This document shows, one piece after another, positions 31,676 through 43,713 of a stretch of DNA of 64,000 nucleotides. Origin of the DNA: Zoroaster sp. YZ-2022 (taxonomy: Eukaryota; Echinodermata; Asteroidea; Forcipulatida; Zoroasteridae); the NCBI GenBank assembly GCA_029582265.1, contig CM055823.1:10762821-10826820 (forward strand), read 5' to 3'. The position numbers and the translations under genes were made by a program. Position 1 is the first letter of the stretch, and every line of letters starts with the position of its first letter. The notes under the pieces were generated by a model, which worked only from the letters and a program-made list of their open reading frames with translations, made no database searches and was not told where the DNA came from.

Positions 31676-34600
31676 GATCTAGCAAGCTAGTCCAATCACC
31701 ATGAAAGACTGTAAACATGGACGGCCAATTCGCTGCCGCGTCTGTGCGCAGCTTGGCCATAAGCAAGGGCATAGCATGTGCCGAGCACAATAGAGTATTG
31801 GCAAAGAAGATGATGCCGTACCTGCAAACTCCAGGGAAGAAACTACACGTTTGGGTAATACGGTTAACCATTTTTGTAGTTATAATAAATACGATATTCT
31901 AATTGATGAACTCAATAATAATGACGAGGAGAATGAGGTCAAAAACACCGAACAAAATGGTAAAAGCAATAACAAACCAATTACACAGAAGAAGAAACGC
32001 AAATGCATTAGACGCAGTAAAAGTAAAAGTGTCAACAAAACTGATACCCTCAAAATTGCGTACAATAATATTAGGGGATACAAAAGCAAAAAATACGATG
32101 TTCAACGATTCTTAAACAGAAATAGTATCGGTATTTTTGGAGTTGTAGAAACATTCCTGAGGGACAGAGATATAATTAATGTTAAAGGCTACAACTGGGT
32201 AGGTAAAAACAGAACACTGGGAGAAAAGAAAAGCCAGGGTGGGATCGGTTTTTTAATCAAGGATACCATAAGAATTTTAGATGATAATGTCTTAAATACG
32301 AGATCGGATCCTCTAGAAAGGCTATGGATTAAAATACAATTGACCAACTCTTCGAATACGGTGTATTACATGGCCGTAGCATATTTCCCATGTGAAGGCA
32401 ATGATCACAACCTAACAGATGAACTTTATATATCTCTTTTAGCAGAAAAATTAGAAATCACTCAAAACTGCGATGAAGCTAACATTATTATCGTTGGTGA
32501 TTTCAATGGAAAGATTGGAGAAAACATTTCTGGCGGCGACGACATTATAAATTACAATGGACAAGGTCTGTTAAACTTTAGGAAAGACAGCGATCTTATT
32601 ATTCTCAACAGTAGTGATAAATGTACAGGTATTTTTACCTGGGTTCAAAAACGACAGCAACACATTCTAGATTACGGATTGGTGTCGCATAATGTACACG
32701 ATAGAGTTAAAGAATTTCAAATTGATGATCTAGGAATGCACAATTTAGGCAGTGATCATAACATGATGATAATCGACCTGTCTATCGAGACCCATAATTA
32801 TAAATCGGAATATATTGATAAAGACGTTGAACAACGTGTGTTTTGGAATATAAAAACTGACCAAGACTGGGAACCCTTCCAACAATCTCTGGCAACAGAT
32901 TTTAAGGAGTGGGACCCAGCTGGTTTAAGCGCAGATGAAACTTGGGAACAATGGAAATCCAAAGTAATAACTTCTGCTCAAGAATGTTTCGGACACAAAC
33001 CAAAATATAAGAATCATAAACCATGGTTTGACAAAGAAATTGAAGAATCTATTAAAAACAGAAAAGATGCATGCCGTGCGCACCGCCATTACTACAAATG
33101 TAAAGGCAACTATACTTTTGATGAAAACACGTGTGATACTCTTTGGGATGAATACCAAAGTAAACGCAATAAATCAAAGTCATTAATACGAAGAAAAGTT
33201 ATGCAAATGAGAGTAGACAATTGTTCAAAACTAATAAAAAAGGGCGGTCCCCGATGTCGAGATTTCTGGCATATGCTAAAAGGAAAGAAACAAACAAATA
33301 AAGTGAAATCAATAATAATACCTGGTACAAAAACTGTTACATCTAACAAAAACACAATTAAGTCATCCCTAAAAATGTACTACAACACACTAGGAAAAAT
33401 GAACCAAAACCTTGAAGATAACGATTCAACTGGGCCTAATATTAATTATATTGATAACTTATCTCGTGATGATACAGGTAATCAAGACAACTCTATAGAC
33501 GAGCTCACTTTCGATATAAATGATGTAGCTACAGCCATATCTTATTGTACAAATAACAAATGTCCAGGAATAGATACAATAACGAATGAAATGTTAAAAA
33601 ATGGAGGTAATGAAATGGTTGTAGCAATGTATAAAATGTTTACAAGATTAACTGAACTACAATGTATACCTGACGAATGGAATAGAGGTACGATCATACC
33701 ATTATTGAAAAAAGGTGACATCAAAGACTTAAATAACTACAGAGGTATCACATTAAACTCGTGTGTCTCTAAGGTGTATAATAGGATTATCGCCCAAACA
33801 GTGTCGGACTATATCGAGGACAATAATCTACTAGATGAAGTTCAAGGAGGATTCCGGAAAGGTAGACGATGTGAAGATCACATTTTCACTCTCAAAAGTA
33901 TCATTGCAACTAGACAGGCTGAAGGTAAACAAAAAACTTACCTTGCATTTTTAGACTTCAAAAAGGCGTTCGACACGGTTTGGAGAGATGGTCTTATCTA
34001 TGCCATTAAGCGAATGGGTATTAAAGGAAACTTGCTAAACATAATTAAGAACCTATATGCGAACGTAAGATGTAAAGTAGTATTTGGAGATATAGAAACT
34101 GATTATTTCAATATTGACGAAGGTGTTAAACAAGGTTGTACGCTTTCTCCACTTTTGTTTTCAATATTTATAAATGAATTGTATAAAATGATAAAAGACA
34201 AAGACTTAGGTGTAAGCATTTTCGATGTTAAGATAGGTAGTCTGTTTTGGGCAGATGATGTGGTACTTATTGCAGATAATGAAAAGAGATCTTAATTTAC
34301 TATTGGAAACAGCAGGGGAATTCTCAAAAAATGGAAACTTTCTTTCAACTATGACAAATCGAATGTTTTAATTACAGGACAACGTGTGAATGTGCACAGA
34401 AAATGGCAATTAGGCAATCATTACATATCAGAAACCGAAACATATAAATATTTGGGGGTACACATCTCTAGATCATTATCTGATACGCACCACATAGATG
34501 AAGTTATCAAAAGGGCAATCGTATCATTTCATATATTAAGTCAATAATCACTGAACAAGAAGATTTTAACAGGGTTTATTATGGAGATTTGCTTTGGAAA

Positions 34601-35665
34601 ACAATTGGGCTACCTACAATAAATTATGCAAGCTCCATTTGGTTTTGCAATGGGAAAACAGCACAAGACAAAATCGAAAACTTGCAATACCAAATGGCCA
34701 GAATAATATTAAAGGCCCAGAATGTTGCTAAAGAGGCACTGTACGGTGATTTGGGATGGCAAACTGTTTCTTCTGTGCAAAATGAGTATAGAATTCAATA
34801 CTTCAATAGGCTGAAAAATATGGAGAACAGTAGGTGGTCTCGCTTACTTTTCAAAGCTATTCTTCATGTTGAAGACAATATGAAATGGCAATGGTTAACG
34901 AATATAAAAAATAATCTAATGAAATTCAATTTAATTAATATGTTTAGTGAAGAACCTGCAACTGATAAATGGACACAACAATTTAGGAAAGAAAACAAGA
35001 GCAAAGATGCCAAAGAATGGTTCACCAGAGCTCAAAGTAAAACATCATTAACAGAATACATTATGTATAAGGGAAGTCCGAATTTTGAACAATATCTACT
35101 TGACAATACAAACTTTAAAAATGTTAACCTAAAATTTAAAGCAAGGTCCAATTCGTTAGACCTTGAAGGCCGTAAGCAATCATGGTGTGCTCAAAATACA
35201 GGCCTATGTAAACTATGTACGAACAACCAAACCGAAACAGTAGAACATTTTTTATTTGATTGTACTAAATTGTATGATATTAGGGATGCTATTTACTTAA
35301 ATATTAGAAACAGTCTCTGGGAAAATGGGTTAAACGAATATTGGGAAAACTTTAGCAATGGCTCTCAAGAATTAAAAAGACATTTCATGCTTGACAATAT
35401 GTACACAGAAAACGTAGTATTAGGTAAAATCTTTGACGTTCAAAGTAAACAATACTTAAATCGAGCATGGACAGCAAGATCTCTAATACTATCCACATTA
35501 TAACTTGAACCGTATAATTTTATACTGTACCGGTAGTTAGTAATTAACTTGTAATTATTGTGTTTGTCATGTTTATAATTGTCACCTTATAATTGTCATT
35601 ATATAATTTGGATGCACCACCACACGGTGTGTGCCACTGTAACAAAAGTGTTTCCGAATAAAAAC
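31676..35665 (+). mobile_element. APE-type non-LTR retrotransposon (LINE), near full length but dead
   Basis: It contains a zinc knuckle near the 5' end (31705-31790), an AP-like endonuclease, reverse transcriptase and C-terminal zinc motif, then a 3' UTR with AATAAA (35657-35662). It lacks a long poly(A) and ends within AAAACTAAAAACC, compatible with I/Jockey/CR1-type elements. The 5' boundary is approximate. It lies wholly inside the segment bounded by the two hAT copies. Confidence 0.8.
31851..35503 (+). pseudogene. LINE ORF2: endonuclease / reverse transcriptase, frameshifted
   Basis: The first open segment (814 codons to 34295) starts after an in-frame TAG at about 31791. It carries the endonuclease motifs NNIRG, GVVETF, VGDFNGKIG and GSDHNMMIIDL, then the reverse transcriptase motifs NNYRGITL, FLDFKKAFDTV (catalytic Asp), GVKQGCTLSPLLFSIFINEL and FWADDVVLIAD (the FADD box). 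Just after FWADD it is broken: a stop at 34293, more frameshifts to 34588, and then 304 codons (34589-35503) with the thumb/C-terminal domain ending in CKLCTNNQTETVEHFLFDC, a C-x2-C-H-C zinc site. The upstream CRVCAQLGHKQGHSMC knuckle (31730-31780) is in the same frame before the TAG. The product would nick the target and prime reverse transcription. This copy cannot. Confidence 0.9.
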
Positions 35666-36015
35666 TAAAAACCATAATATTTGTGCAAACAGTGAAGTTC
35701 CCGCCTAATGAAATTGCCAGATAGACCTTTGGTATAAGGCCATTATGAATAACTATAGGGATCTAGCATTATGAATACAAATCAATTTGAGGGGGATTCA
35801 GCTCATCATTGGTTTGGCACGTTTATCAAATTGGTAAACTTGTATCACTGCAAAAACAAAGATGATAAAAACTACACCACTGGTGTTCATTATCAATACT
35901 GTTAATTATTAATCTAAAACTACCACCCGGATTCCATGCCCTGTTGATCGTGACGATATTGTTCCTTTAATATTTGTTTGTAAATTGTGTACATACCAGA
36001 TGTGTTACACTACGT

Positions 36016-37008
36016 TTAAGTCACAGACTGCTCTCTTGCATTTCGATGGAGTGGTTCAATGGCAAATGAGGACGGCGCACTCGCTTCTTCCCCGATGCGC
36101 ACGCGGTTTAGGCGGAATTTCCTCTGTATAAGTTTCCCAAGCTCTGAACGAAAATGTTGGTACTTGAAGCAATAAATTACTGGATTCACGCACATGTTAC
36201 ACGTAAGTAATCCAGTGAAGACCAAGTAGATATCGTGTGATGTCTGTCCATTCGTTGCGATATGAACCGTGTAGAGCAACTCTGTTGGTGTCCAACAAAC
36301 GAAGAACATCATGCCGGCGATTACCATGGTCTCGACGACGTTCCGTTTAGCCTTACCCATAACGCCGTGACGCTGCTGGTGTACGTTGGTCATATTGGCC
36401 AGCTTGCGTCGAAGGATGATGATAATTCGTAAATACGAAAATGACATCAGAACCACTGGGATGATGTACTCAATTAACAATGCCACGGTCACTTCCAATA
36501 CTTGAAGAGCTGTTTCCATCTCCACGAATTCACACTTTCCCTGACGGACATGTTTCAAAATAGTAAAATGAAGTCCGTACACCAGACCAATGATCCAGGC
36601 CGCACACATGGAAACTTTGATTCTAAAGAGCGAGCAGGCGTTGCGGTGTTTCACCGGATAGCACGTGGCCATAAAACGCTCCAGCGATATAATGACAAGA
36701 TTGTACGTGGATGCCACGTTGACACCCCAGATTAGAAAGTCTGAGTGCACAAACCGGCAGTAGATCACACCAAGAAAATTCTTCTCCACTTTCGACACCC
36801 AGTCGTTGTGGGGTATGATCACACGAAGCATCAGGAACGCCACACCAGCAACAAAGTCGATAATGGATTGGTGACGGATAAGTCGGTTTGTGTATGAGCT
36901 GAACTGTTTACGTCGGACAGTCATGACAACAATCACCATACCGTTTCCTAGAAGAGTCAAGATTGCAATGACCACGTTGATTGCCGTAAGTAGGTTAGTA
37001 GATGTCAT
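36016..37008 (-). CDS. Class A (rhodopsin-like) G-protein-coupled receptor, 330 aa
   Basis: A complete single-exon receptor with every class A anchor: GN (21-22) in TM1, Asp51 in TM2, Cys84 at the top of TM3 to pair with Cys159 in loop 2, ERF (110-112) in place of DRY, Trp138 in TM4, Pro184 in TM5, CWTP (238-241) in TM6 and NPVIY (275-279) in TM7. The intracellular loop 3 is short and basic, and the tail of about 45 residues has several Ser. It resembles the large orphan amine/peptide-type receptor sets of invertebrate deuterostomes. The ligand cannot be deduced. The N terminus is very short, and ATG 37008 is the first in frame. ERF instead of DRY is unusual but tolerated. It lies between the LINE and hAT copy 2. 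Confidence 0.93.
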   Translation of the reverse strand: MTSTNLLTAINVVIAILTLLGNGMVIVVMTVRRKQFSSYTNRLIRHQSIIDFVAGVAFLMLRVIIPHNDWVSKVEKNFLGVIYCRFVHSDFLIWGVNVASTYNLVIISLERFMATCYPVKHRNACSLFRIKVSMCAAWIIGLVYGLHFTILKHVRQGKCEFVEMETALQVLEVTVALLIEYIIPVVLMSFSYLRIIIILRRKLANMTNVHQQRHGVMGKAKRNVVETMVIAGMMFFVCWTPTELLYTVHIATNGQTSHDIYLVFTGLLTCNMCVNPVIYCFKYQHFRSELGKLIQRKFRLNRVRIGEEASAPSSFAIEPLHRNAREQSVT

Positions 37009-37653
37009 TTTGTTTTTTCAAATTGTAGGTGTTGAACACAGCAAATAACAGCAACAGACAGTCCTTATCTTATCTCCTCTTAAGCAAAGAAAAAGTGCAC
37101 GGACCATGCGGTACGGAGGCTTAATAAGATCAAAGGCAAACTTGAGATGGAAAACAGTGGGTGCCTCAACCGAAAATGTAACAATATACTGTAAGTAATG
37201 TACGATATCTTTTAAAGAATGGTTCCTAATACCCGACCTGATATCAAGTCTCACTGATATAGGCAGTATTAAAACACATAGATTTCGTCTTGTGATTGGT
37301 TGAGAGCGTGTCACATGGTGTTCGCATTTTTACTGTAGGCCAATGCATCTATCTTCAACCATACCTCGAATAGGGCTGTGCCGGGTATCCGGGTATCCGG
37401 ATACCCGACCGAAACTGTCATTACCCGGTTCCATTTTTCGGTTCCGAGTACCCGTAAACGACTTTTTAAAATTGGGACTTACCATTTCAGCGGTGTGAAC
37501 AGAAATCTTTGACTATTTCCTTCCTCCATGATTGAACAATGTAATGTTTACGCTTTTAGGAGCAATTTTATTTAAAAGATTTCACTCTGATAACGCCTTT
37601 GTCGTATTTTACGGAAATTTCCATACATATACATTGTATCCAATCATTATATG

Positions 37654-38182
37654 GAGTGTCGTGGCCGAGCGGTCTAGCGCACCGAACTCAAGTTCTGGTG
37701 TTGCCAGCAGCAGGGTGTGGGTTCGAGTCCCGGTCGTGACACTTGTGTCCTTGAGCAAGGTACTTAACCATAATTGCTTCGTCCTTCGGATGGGACGTAA
37801 AGCCGTAGGTCCCGTGTGTTGTATAATGCACGTAAAGTGGATTGTCGTGCGGTCTAGCGCACTGAACTCAAGTTCTGGTGTTGCCAGCAGCAGAGTGTGG
37901 GTTCGAGCCCCGGCCGTGACACCTGTGTCCTTGAGCAAGACACTTAACCATAATTGCTTCTCTCCACCCAGGGGTTAAATGGGTACCTGTGAAGGCAGAG
38001 ATGGTTTGCTCTATATGCGCTAGAAATGGCAGCAATTGAGCTGTATACTCCCCAGGGAGCTGAGATGGTTTCAGGAATGATTTATGAACCTTATGAGCCT
38101 TATGAGCAGGGATAATAATATAATGCGCCTTGAGCGCCACTTAGTTGGTGGATACGTGCGCTATATAAATCTATACATTATT
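37654..38182 (+). repeat. tRNA-Leu/Ser-like SINE with a duplicated head
   Basis: The A-box is TGGCCGAGCGGTCTAGCGC (37662-37680) and the B-box GGTTCGAGTCC (37720-37730), the pattern of long-variable-arm tRNAs. A second partial head (GCGGTCTAGCGC, B-box at 37900-37910) follows about 185 bp later, then the shared body and tail ending GCGCTATATAAATC. Its ATT-rich tail is split: 38177-38182 here, and ATTATTATTATTATG at 43051-43066, with the Helentron-like element in between. It was inserted in the hAT copy at TTATATG. Confidence 0.88.
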
Positions 38183-41100
38183 AGGTGTTCGGGTACCCGG
38201 TACCCGAAACACCTATTGTTTTTGTTCGGTTTTTTTTTTTTTTTTTTTTTTTTCTTCTCCTTCTTTTCCGGATAGACTGTCTACAAAAAATACATACTTG
38301 CAAACTTCACATGAACTTCAAACTTGGCATATACTTAGAACATAACACGTAGATGAAACTAGAGTTGTAACGTCATGATTAGGTCATCAGATATCGATTT
38401 TCGATGGATCAAACTAATATCTAAAACGTTTCACTTACGTTTCACCTCTGTTGGTGAATCTAAATCAGCTCTGGTCGTGCTCATTATGTATGCATGTTTA
38501 AGGAATTGAACATTTACGCTTCGGAAATGCAATTGACTCGGCTATCGTGACCCCTGAAAAAATTGTGTTTCTGATCAATTCGTTTCGCATAATGTATTAT
38601 GTGATTGACTAAAATCCTTTTAGGTTTTTTTTTATGTCAGCATAATCTATTTATTCTGAAAAAGGTCACTTTATTAATAGCTCTTTTCGAGGTCGTTGAA
38701 TCGATTAACTGCCACATGTTTCAACAGTTGGGTGCATGCAGACCTGCGGTAAAAACCTTCCACAAAAGCGAGTTTTCACTATTTTCTGAATTTTTCCTAT
38801 CACCAGTGGATGTTTCATCGTTGAAAACAGACATTATTATGCACACTTAATTGGAGGTAAGTCTGGGCAATGACAAATTTACGAGAATCTTTGATTTAAA
38901 AATAAGCATTTTAACCGGCTTCAGACATGTCAGATGTGTTGTAACGCGTTGGTTGATGCATGGAGGAAGAAAACAGATGGTTGATGCATACAGCATTGCA
39001 TAGGTTGATGACAGTCAGTCAGTAATGTGTACGGTATGGGCGCCAGTGAATGGTACTAGTACTTTAAACGTTGGTACTAATTTAGCGGGTACCCGGTTTT
39101 ATGTAAATAAAGTATGCTTAAAATTATTACGTGGGTTTTCCTCCATGACTCTTTTGAAATACTTAGACTAGTGCCTATGTGGTGGTAAATAGTCTGTAAG
39201 TGTAACGTTAGGAGAGTGAAGCCTAGGCATGAGTACAATTAGTTGAATTTAAACAAAACATATGCTAACGTCAGATGTGTTATCAATAGGATGTACTCAG
39301 TGTAATAATATCTAATGAATGTTAGCTCTGTGAAATTAAATAATTGATTAATTTAAACAAACAAATAAATAGTCTGAACAGTGAACAACAATGTTTAAGG
39401 GCTGAAAACATTAAAAACATTAGTACAGCTGGACATGTCTACCAATGTCATGCATGTATTAATACATTGCAGGTACTTTGTAAATTATGTATGTCGCAAT
39501 ATTCTCAGACAAGTCAGAGTTTATTAGCAAAGGTACATTTTAAATAATTTTGCTGACACTAATAATATTTACAACAACAATCATGACATTTAGGGAAAAC
39601 TTGTAGCTTTGCATGGTGAAGAAGATAAGTAAGACTAATTGCAGTGACACCATGTGGAATACGCTAGTGAGTAGTAATTAGTTCTGAAAAGAAGTAGAGG
39701 TTACAACTTGACATTTTGATCAGTATGCTCTGATCGTCCTCAGGATTTACTACTCAATAGAGAATTTCACATGGTGTCACCGTAATTAGTCTTGCTTAAT
39801 CATGAAATTTAACAAGTATCATTTATGATACTTTTCAGAATTTGTGATCACATGAAATCATGAAATGGTTTTGAATACAACAAAATAAAACATGCTTATT
39901 TTGAGTTTAATTTTCTTTTCACAGCTAATCTTCCTAGATGGAACTCCCTCAATTCTGGTGTGGCGATGTTTTGATCACTGTATGGGAACATTGCAAACAG
40001 TAGGATTAGCTGCAAAGGTAAGAGTTATGTCATATTAGGAAACAGTCCGGCAATGGGTTAGAAATGAACAGACTTTACAGATACTTTTATTGTTTTAAGT
40101 AGCAAACTCTTTGTGTATGTGTAAAACCGTACCATGAAATTGCTGTAAAGGGAAGTTACAACAACGGCAAATCTAAAAACCTATAAATCAATCATCCTGA
40201 GAAATTATTTGGTTTTCATGTTAGAGAAAAGAGGAATCGTTGTCAAAAACGGAAAAACATGTAACAGTTTTTGTTTATATTTTTTACAAGGATGTGTTAA
40301 CTACCATATACCAATGTTGTACATTCCCTTTATTTTTATATTGCATTTTTAGATACATGGACCCCAAAATGTAAGTAAATAAGGCCCTGAACTATTTGAC
40401 CGATTAAAGATTTTCTAGAGATTTGATGTAACAATGAAAAACCACAAATAATACACGAGGTAGTGCATCCCATGTGTATGTATACATACATGTACATATG
40501 TGTAAAACAATGTTTTTTTCTTATTTTTGACAGATCTTTATGCATGCCCTTATTCCTGGTATTGTGGTGGTGTGATGGCACTGCATGATGCTTAACAACT
40601 TTTGCAGAGGATCTTTCATTCCGTGAACTTCACGTCCTGCCATGTTGAATTCAGTATGTACCAGCTTGCCACCTTATGGCACCTCCAGTAGACCAATTTC
40701 TACTTTATACATACATGTAAATGTAGCTTTGGGCCAATGTTGATTCCAGAGAAACTTCAGTAAATTCAGTAAATCAGGAGTACAATGTCTGTGTCAAAAC
40801 AGCATGGAGTCAAGGAGTTGAACAATTGTAATATCTTGAGTGTAGGAAAAACTGAACAATATCCGTACTATTGCGCGGGATTTCTGTAAAAAGAGGATGT
40901 GAATGATAAATCTGATGTCGCGTACATCTGCAAACATTTGAACTAAACCTGTCCTAAATCAGTGCACTATGACGTTCAAGTTAATCGTCCTTTTGGAGCT
41001 AAACTCTGTTCATCAGTACATCATTGTTATGATTCAAAATATTCTTGAAAATATTTTTCTGTGTACTCACCTAGGCCTAATAATATCAGTGCTGCTTAGT

Positions 41101-43050
41101 ATATAGTTATACCCATGAACTTGTTTTGTGTGGGCTGGGTGAAACAACTTTTGTGGTATCAAAAACGTAAGCACTTAATGTGATTAAACTTGCATAGCCA
41201 GGTTAATTTATGATGTATTATTTGAAAATAAAGGGTTTTATGCACTGTTCAGTACCTGAAAGTTATGTTCGCATAAAGACTGCAGACTAGACTGAGGTAA
41301 ACAAAGACAGATATGACATGTGAATATAAAGATTGTACCCATCTCTACCAAACATTTCAAAATTAATATGTGACAATGTTGCCAGAGAAATTATTATAGG
41401 GCTGTGATTCCTTTTAAAATTACTATTTTGTGATAGTAAAAACAAAAGAACTGAAAGTTAGGAAAAGAAAATTGAAATAAATGTAAGAAGATGTGAATCC
41501 AAAGTACTCCCATGACTTATTTATTGTATGTGTAAAACTGTACCATGAAATTGCTGTAAAGGGCAGTTACAACAATGGTAAATCTAAAAACCTATAAATC
41601 AATCATGGACCCCAAAGTGTAAGTAAATAGGCCCTGAAATACTTGACCAATGAAAGATTTTCTAGATATTTGATGTAACAATGAAGAACTGTTCATTAAC
41701 GTGTATGTAAAATACATGTACTCAACGTGTGTGTTGTATATGTACTGTGATTATTACTGTGCTCAATATTGGCGCGACTTGTATGTATGTGTGTACGGTA
41801 CATACGTACACGCGCGCTATAATGCGACTATGCACACACATGATGCAGACTAGTCGCGCACTGTGTAGATCACGTAAGCACACGACCCGTATTTTAGGAC
41901 TGAAAAAGTCGTTTATATTGAAAATTTCTGTCATTGCCCACGAATCAAACAAGCTAAAAGATATGAAATATGTAATTTCTAAATGAATGCGTCTTCATTT
42001 TCCAATTAAAAAATTCCAATCTATAAAAAGAAAAAATGAAGGTTTAGTATAATTTGTTGTTATTTTTTGCTATAGCAGTACTGGCATTTCAGTCCAAGAG
42101 AAGGGTGTACCTTTCCAACCCATGTCAGTTAAACATTTATTTAAATCTAAGCCCTTACCCTATTTTCAACATCTTGCAACTTCAGATATGCAGAATTGAT
42201 GCTGGGTGTGATTTTTAAAATAATGAAGCACTAGTCGTCAGTCAATGGAATTTGTAATTTGGGCCCCTTATACTTTTATTGCTTGTTTGCCCTCCCTTCC
42301 CTAGTTCTTGGATTCTATAGTGCTGCAATGATAGACCAAAGAATTTTAGAAACAAAATGTGTTGGTTCATCACCAGTGGCAGTATGCCATCACCGAGAAC
42401 TTGGGGGGAGGGGCAGACATTTTATTCCAAAATTACCGATTCCAATGACAACCTCTGAATGTCACCCGTTCTGAACTGTCACTAAATCGTACATACAGAG
42501 CGTACGTTTATTATAAATGCAGATTGATTCTGTTTTGTTGTCAACAACGGATCATGGTTGGGTTCATTTACACTGAAGTCATTTCACTTGTTACATGCGT
42601 AAGACCATGTACACTAATTTCTAGATTGGTTACAAGCAGGTTAAACAGGTCAACAAAGTGGTTCCAATCGATTGTGGGGGTGTGGGATCAAGTGTGTAAC
42701 CACAAAAGTCAAGTCATGAAACCCAACAGACAGTTAAAATTTACAAGCACCCATACAACTCTTTAATTATTTCAATGTCTAACAATTTATGTACAAAATG
42801 GCATCTGATATTTAGGTTGTAATTCTGTAATATGGATGCAGCTACAGACATTTTGCCAATCATGTGTACAACCTTGAAAATGTAAAAATCAATGTAGAAT
42901 TTGTTTTTAAATTTTATAAATTATTTTTAAATTATTTGCAGTATAGGTGAAAACAGACAGTTTATAAGCATGTCACAATAAGGAGATGCTTGATTACCTT
43001 TACTCCTCCCGAACACCTAGTGTTTGTTCAAACAAACACTTAAGCTCTAG
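38183..43050 (+). mobile_element. Helentron/HINE-like element 7 carrying a spliced gene candidate
   Basis: The head is AGGTGTTCGGGTACCCGGTACCCG... (38183), then a long T run, the CTTCTCC block, ACTGTCTACAAAAAATACATAC, and GTAACGTCATGATTAGGTCA. The 3' part from about 42030 is the common family body. The end is CGAACACCTAG, hairpin GTGTTTGTTCAAACAAACAC and AGCTCTAG (43050), followed by T. Both ends are clean because the host is a SINE tail, so this copy defines the element: 4,868 bp, inserted between ATT repeats. The interior 38500-41500 is unique in the window and contains the exon set at 39473-40575. A small internal duplication links about 40110-40440 and 41527-41690. Confidence 0.6.
39473..40575 (+). 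CDS. Three-exon gene candidate inside element 7, product unknown
   Basis: Exon a (39473-39532) lies between AATACATTGCAG and GTACAT. Exon b (39925-40017, 93 nt) lies between TTTTCTTTTCACAG and GTAAGA. Exon c (40534-40575) follows TTCTTATTTTTGACAG and ends in TGA. All junctions are phase 0. The pieces read VLCKLCMSQYSQTSQSLLAK, LIFLDGTPSILVWRCFDHCM plus GTLQTVGLAAK, and IFMHALIPGIVVV. An ATG is present in exon a. A donor at about 38852 (GGAGGTAAGT) may end a 5' UTR exon, and AATAAA at 41227-41232 may be the poly(A) signal. I do not recognise the protein. It could be a captured host gene or part of the element itself. Confidence 0.5.
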
Positions 43051-43446
43051 TTATTATTATTATTATGACTCAAATAGCCTTGCTGCGGCATGCTACAAAC
43101 AAGTATCAAACTAGCTGCGCAGGGTGGAATGTTTGCCTATTGTTCACAGTAATTGGATTAGTGGGACAATTACTGCTGCTTCATGTCTGCAAAAGGAGCG
43201 TGCTCCATAATGTGTTTATAGAGGGGATTTTATTATAGGGGACGTCACACTATTCGTTGTCCTAATAAAGTGCTGCTGAAATTGGTTTTGTTGTGTAATT
43301 ATTTTGATGTGCCACCGACCATCCCTCAGCGTATCACCAACATTTACATTTATTTACCCACTGATACTGAGCTCTCTTGTGTATTACGTTTGCCGACAAG
43401 GTGACAATTTGTTTCAAAAGAAAGACATAAAAAGGGAGGTGTTTAG

Positions 43447-43713
43447 GCGGTCATTGTCTTTGAAACCAAACCAGCTGGGCTCAGTGATGATCCATGTCAT
43501 TGGTGGCGATCACACGCTGTTTGGTTTCCATCATTCGCAAGGATCGCCAAGAAGTATCTTGGTATTCCAGCAACGTCAGTGCCCTCCGAACGAGTGTTTT
43601 CCACCGCGGGAAATATCGTCACCGCAAATTGGAGCTGCTTAACGCCTAATAACATGAACATGCTGGTATTCCTGGCAATGAACGCCCGCATAACTGCCAC
43701 CCCACCAAAGTGA
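43447..43713 (+). pseudogene. hAT transposase C-terminal (hATC) fragment, copy 2
   Basis: The same 267-nt open stretch as at 29287-29553, on the opposite strand, with the IPATSVPSERVFSTAG motif and TGA at 43711. The rest of the transposase is absent. Confidence 0.9.

Noticed and set aside
37662..37735. Functional tRNA gene
   Set aside because: A- and B-boxes are present, but the DNA cannot fold into a full tRNA, and the same body and tail recur at 27256-27590, so it is a SINE.
40352..40371. Possible micro-exon ATACATGGACCCCAAAAT between AG and GTAAGT
   Set aside because: The same stretch recurs at about 41605 as part of a local duplication, and the three-exon model joins in frame without it.
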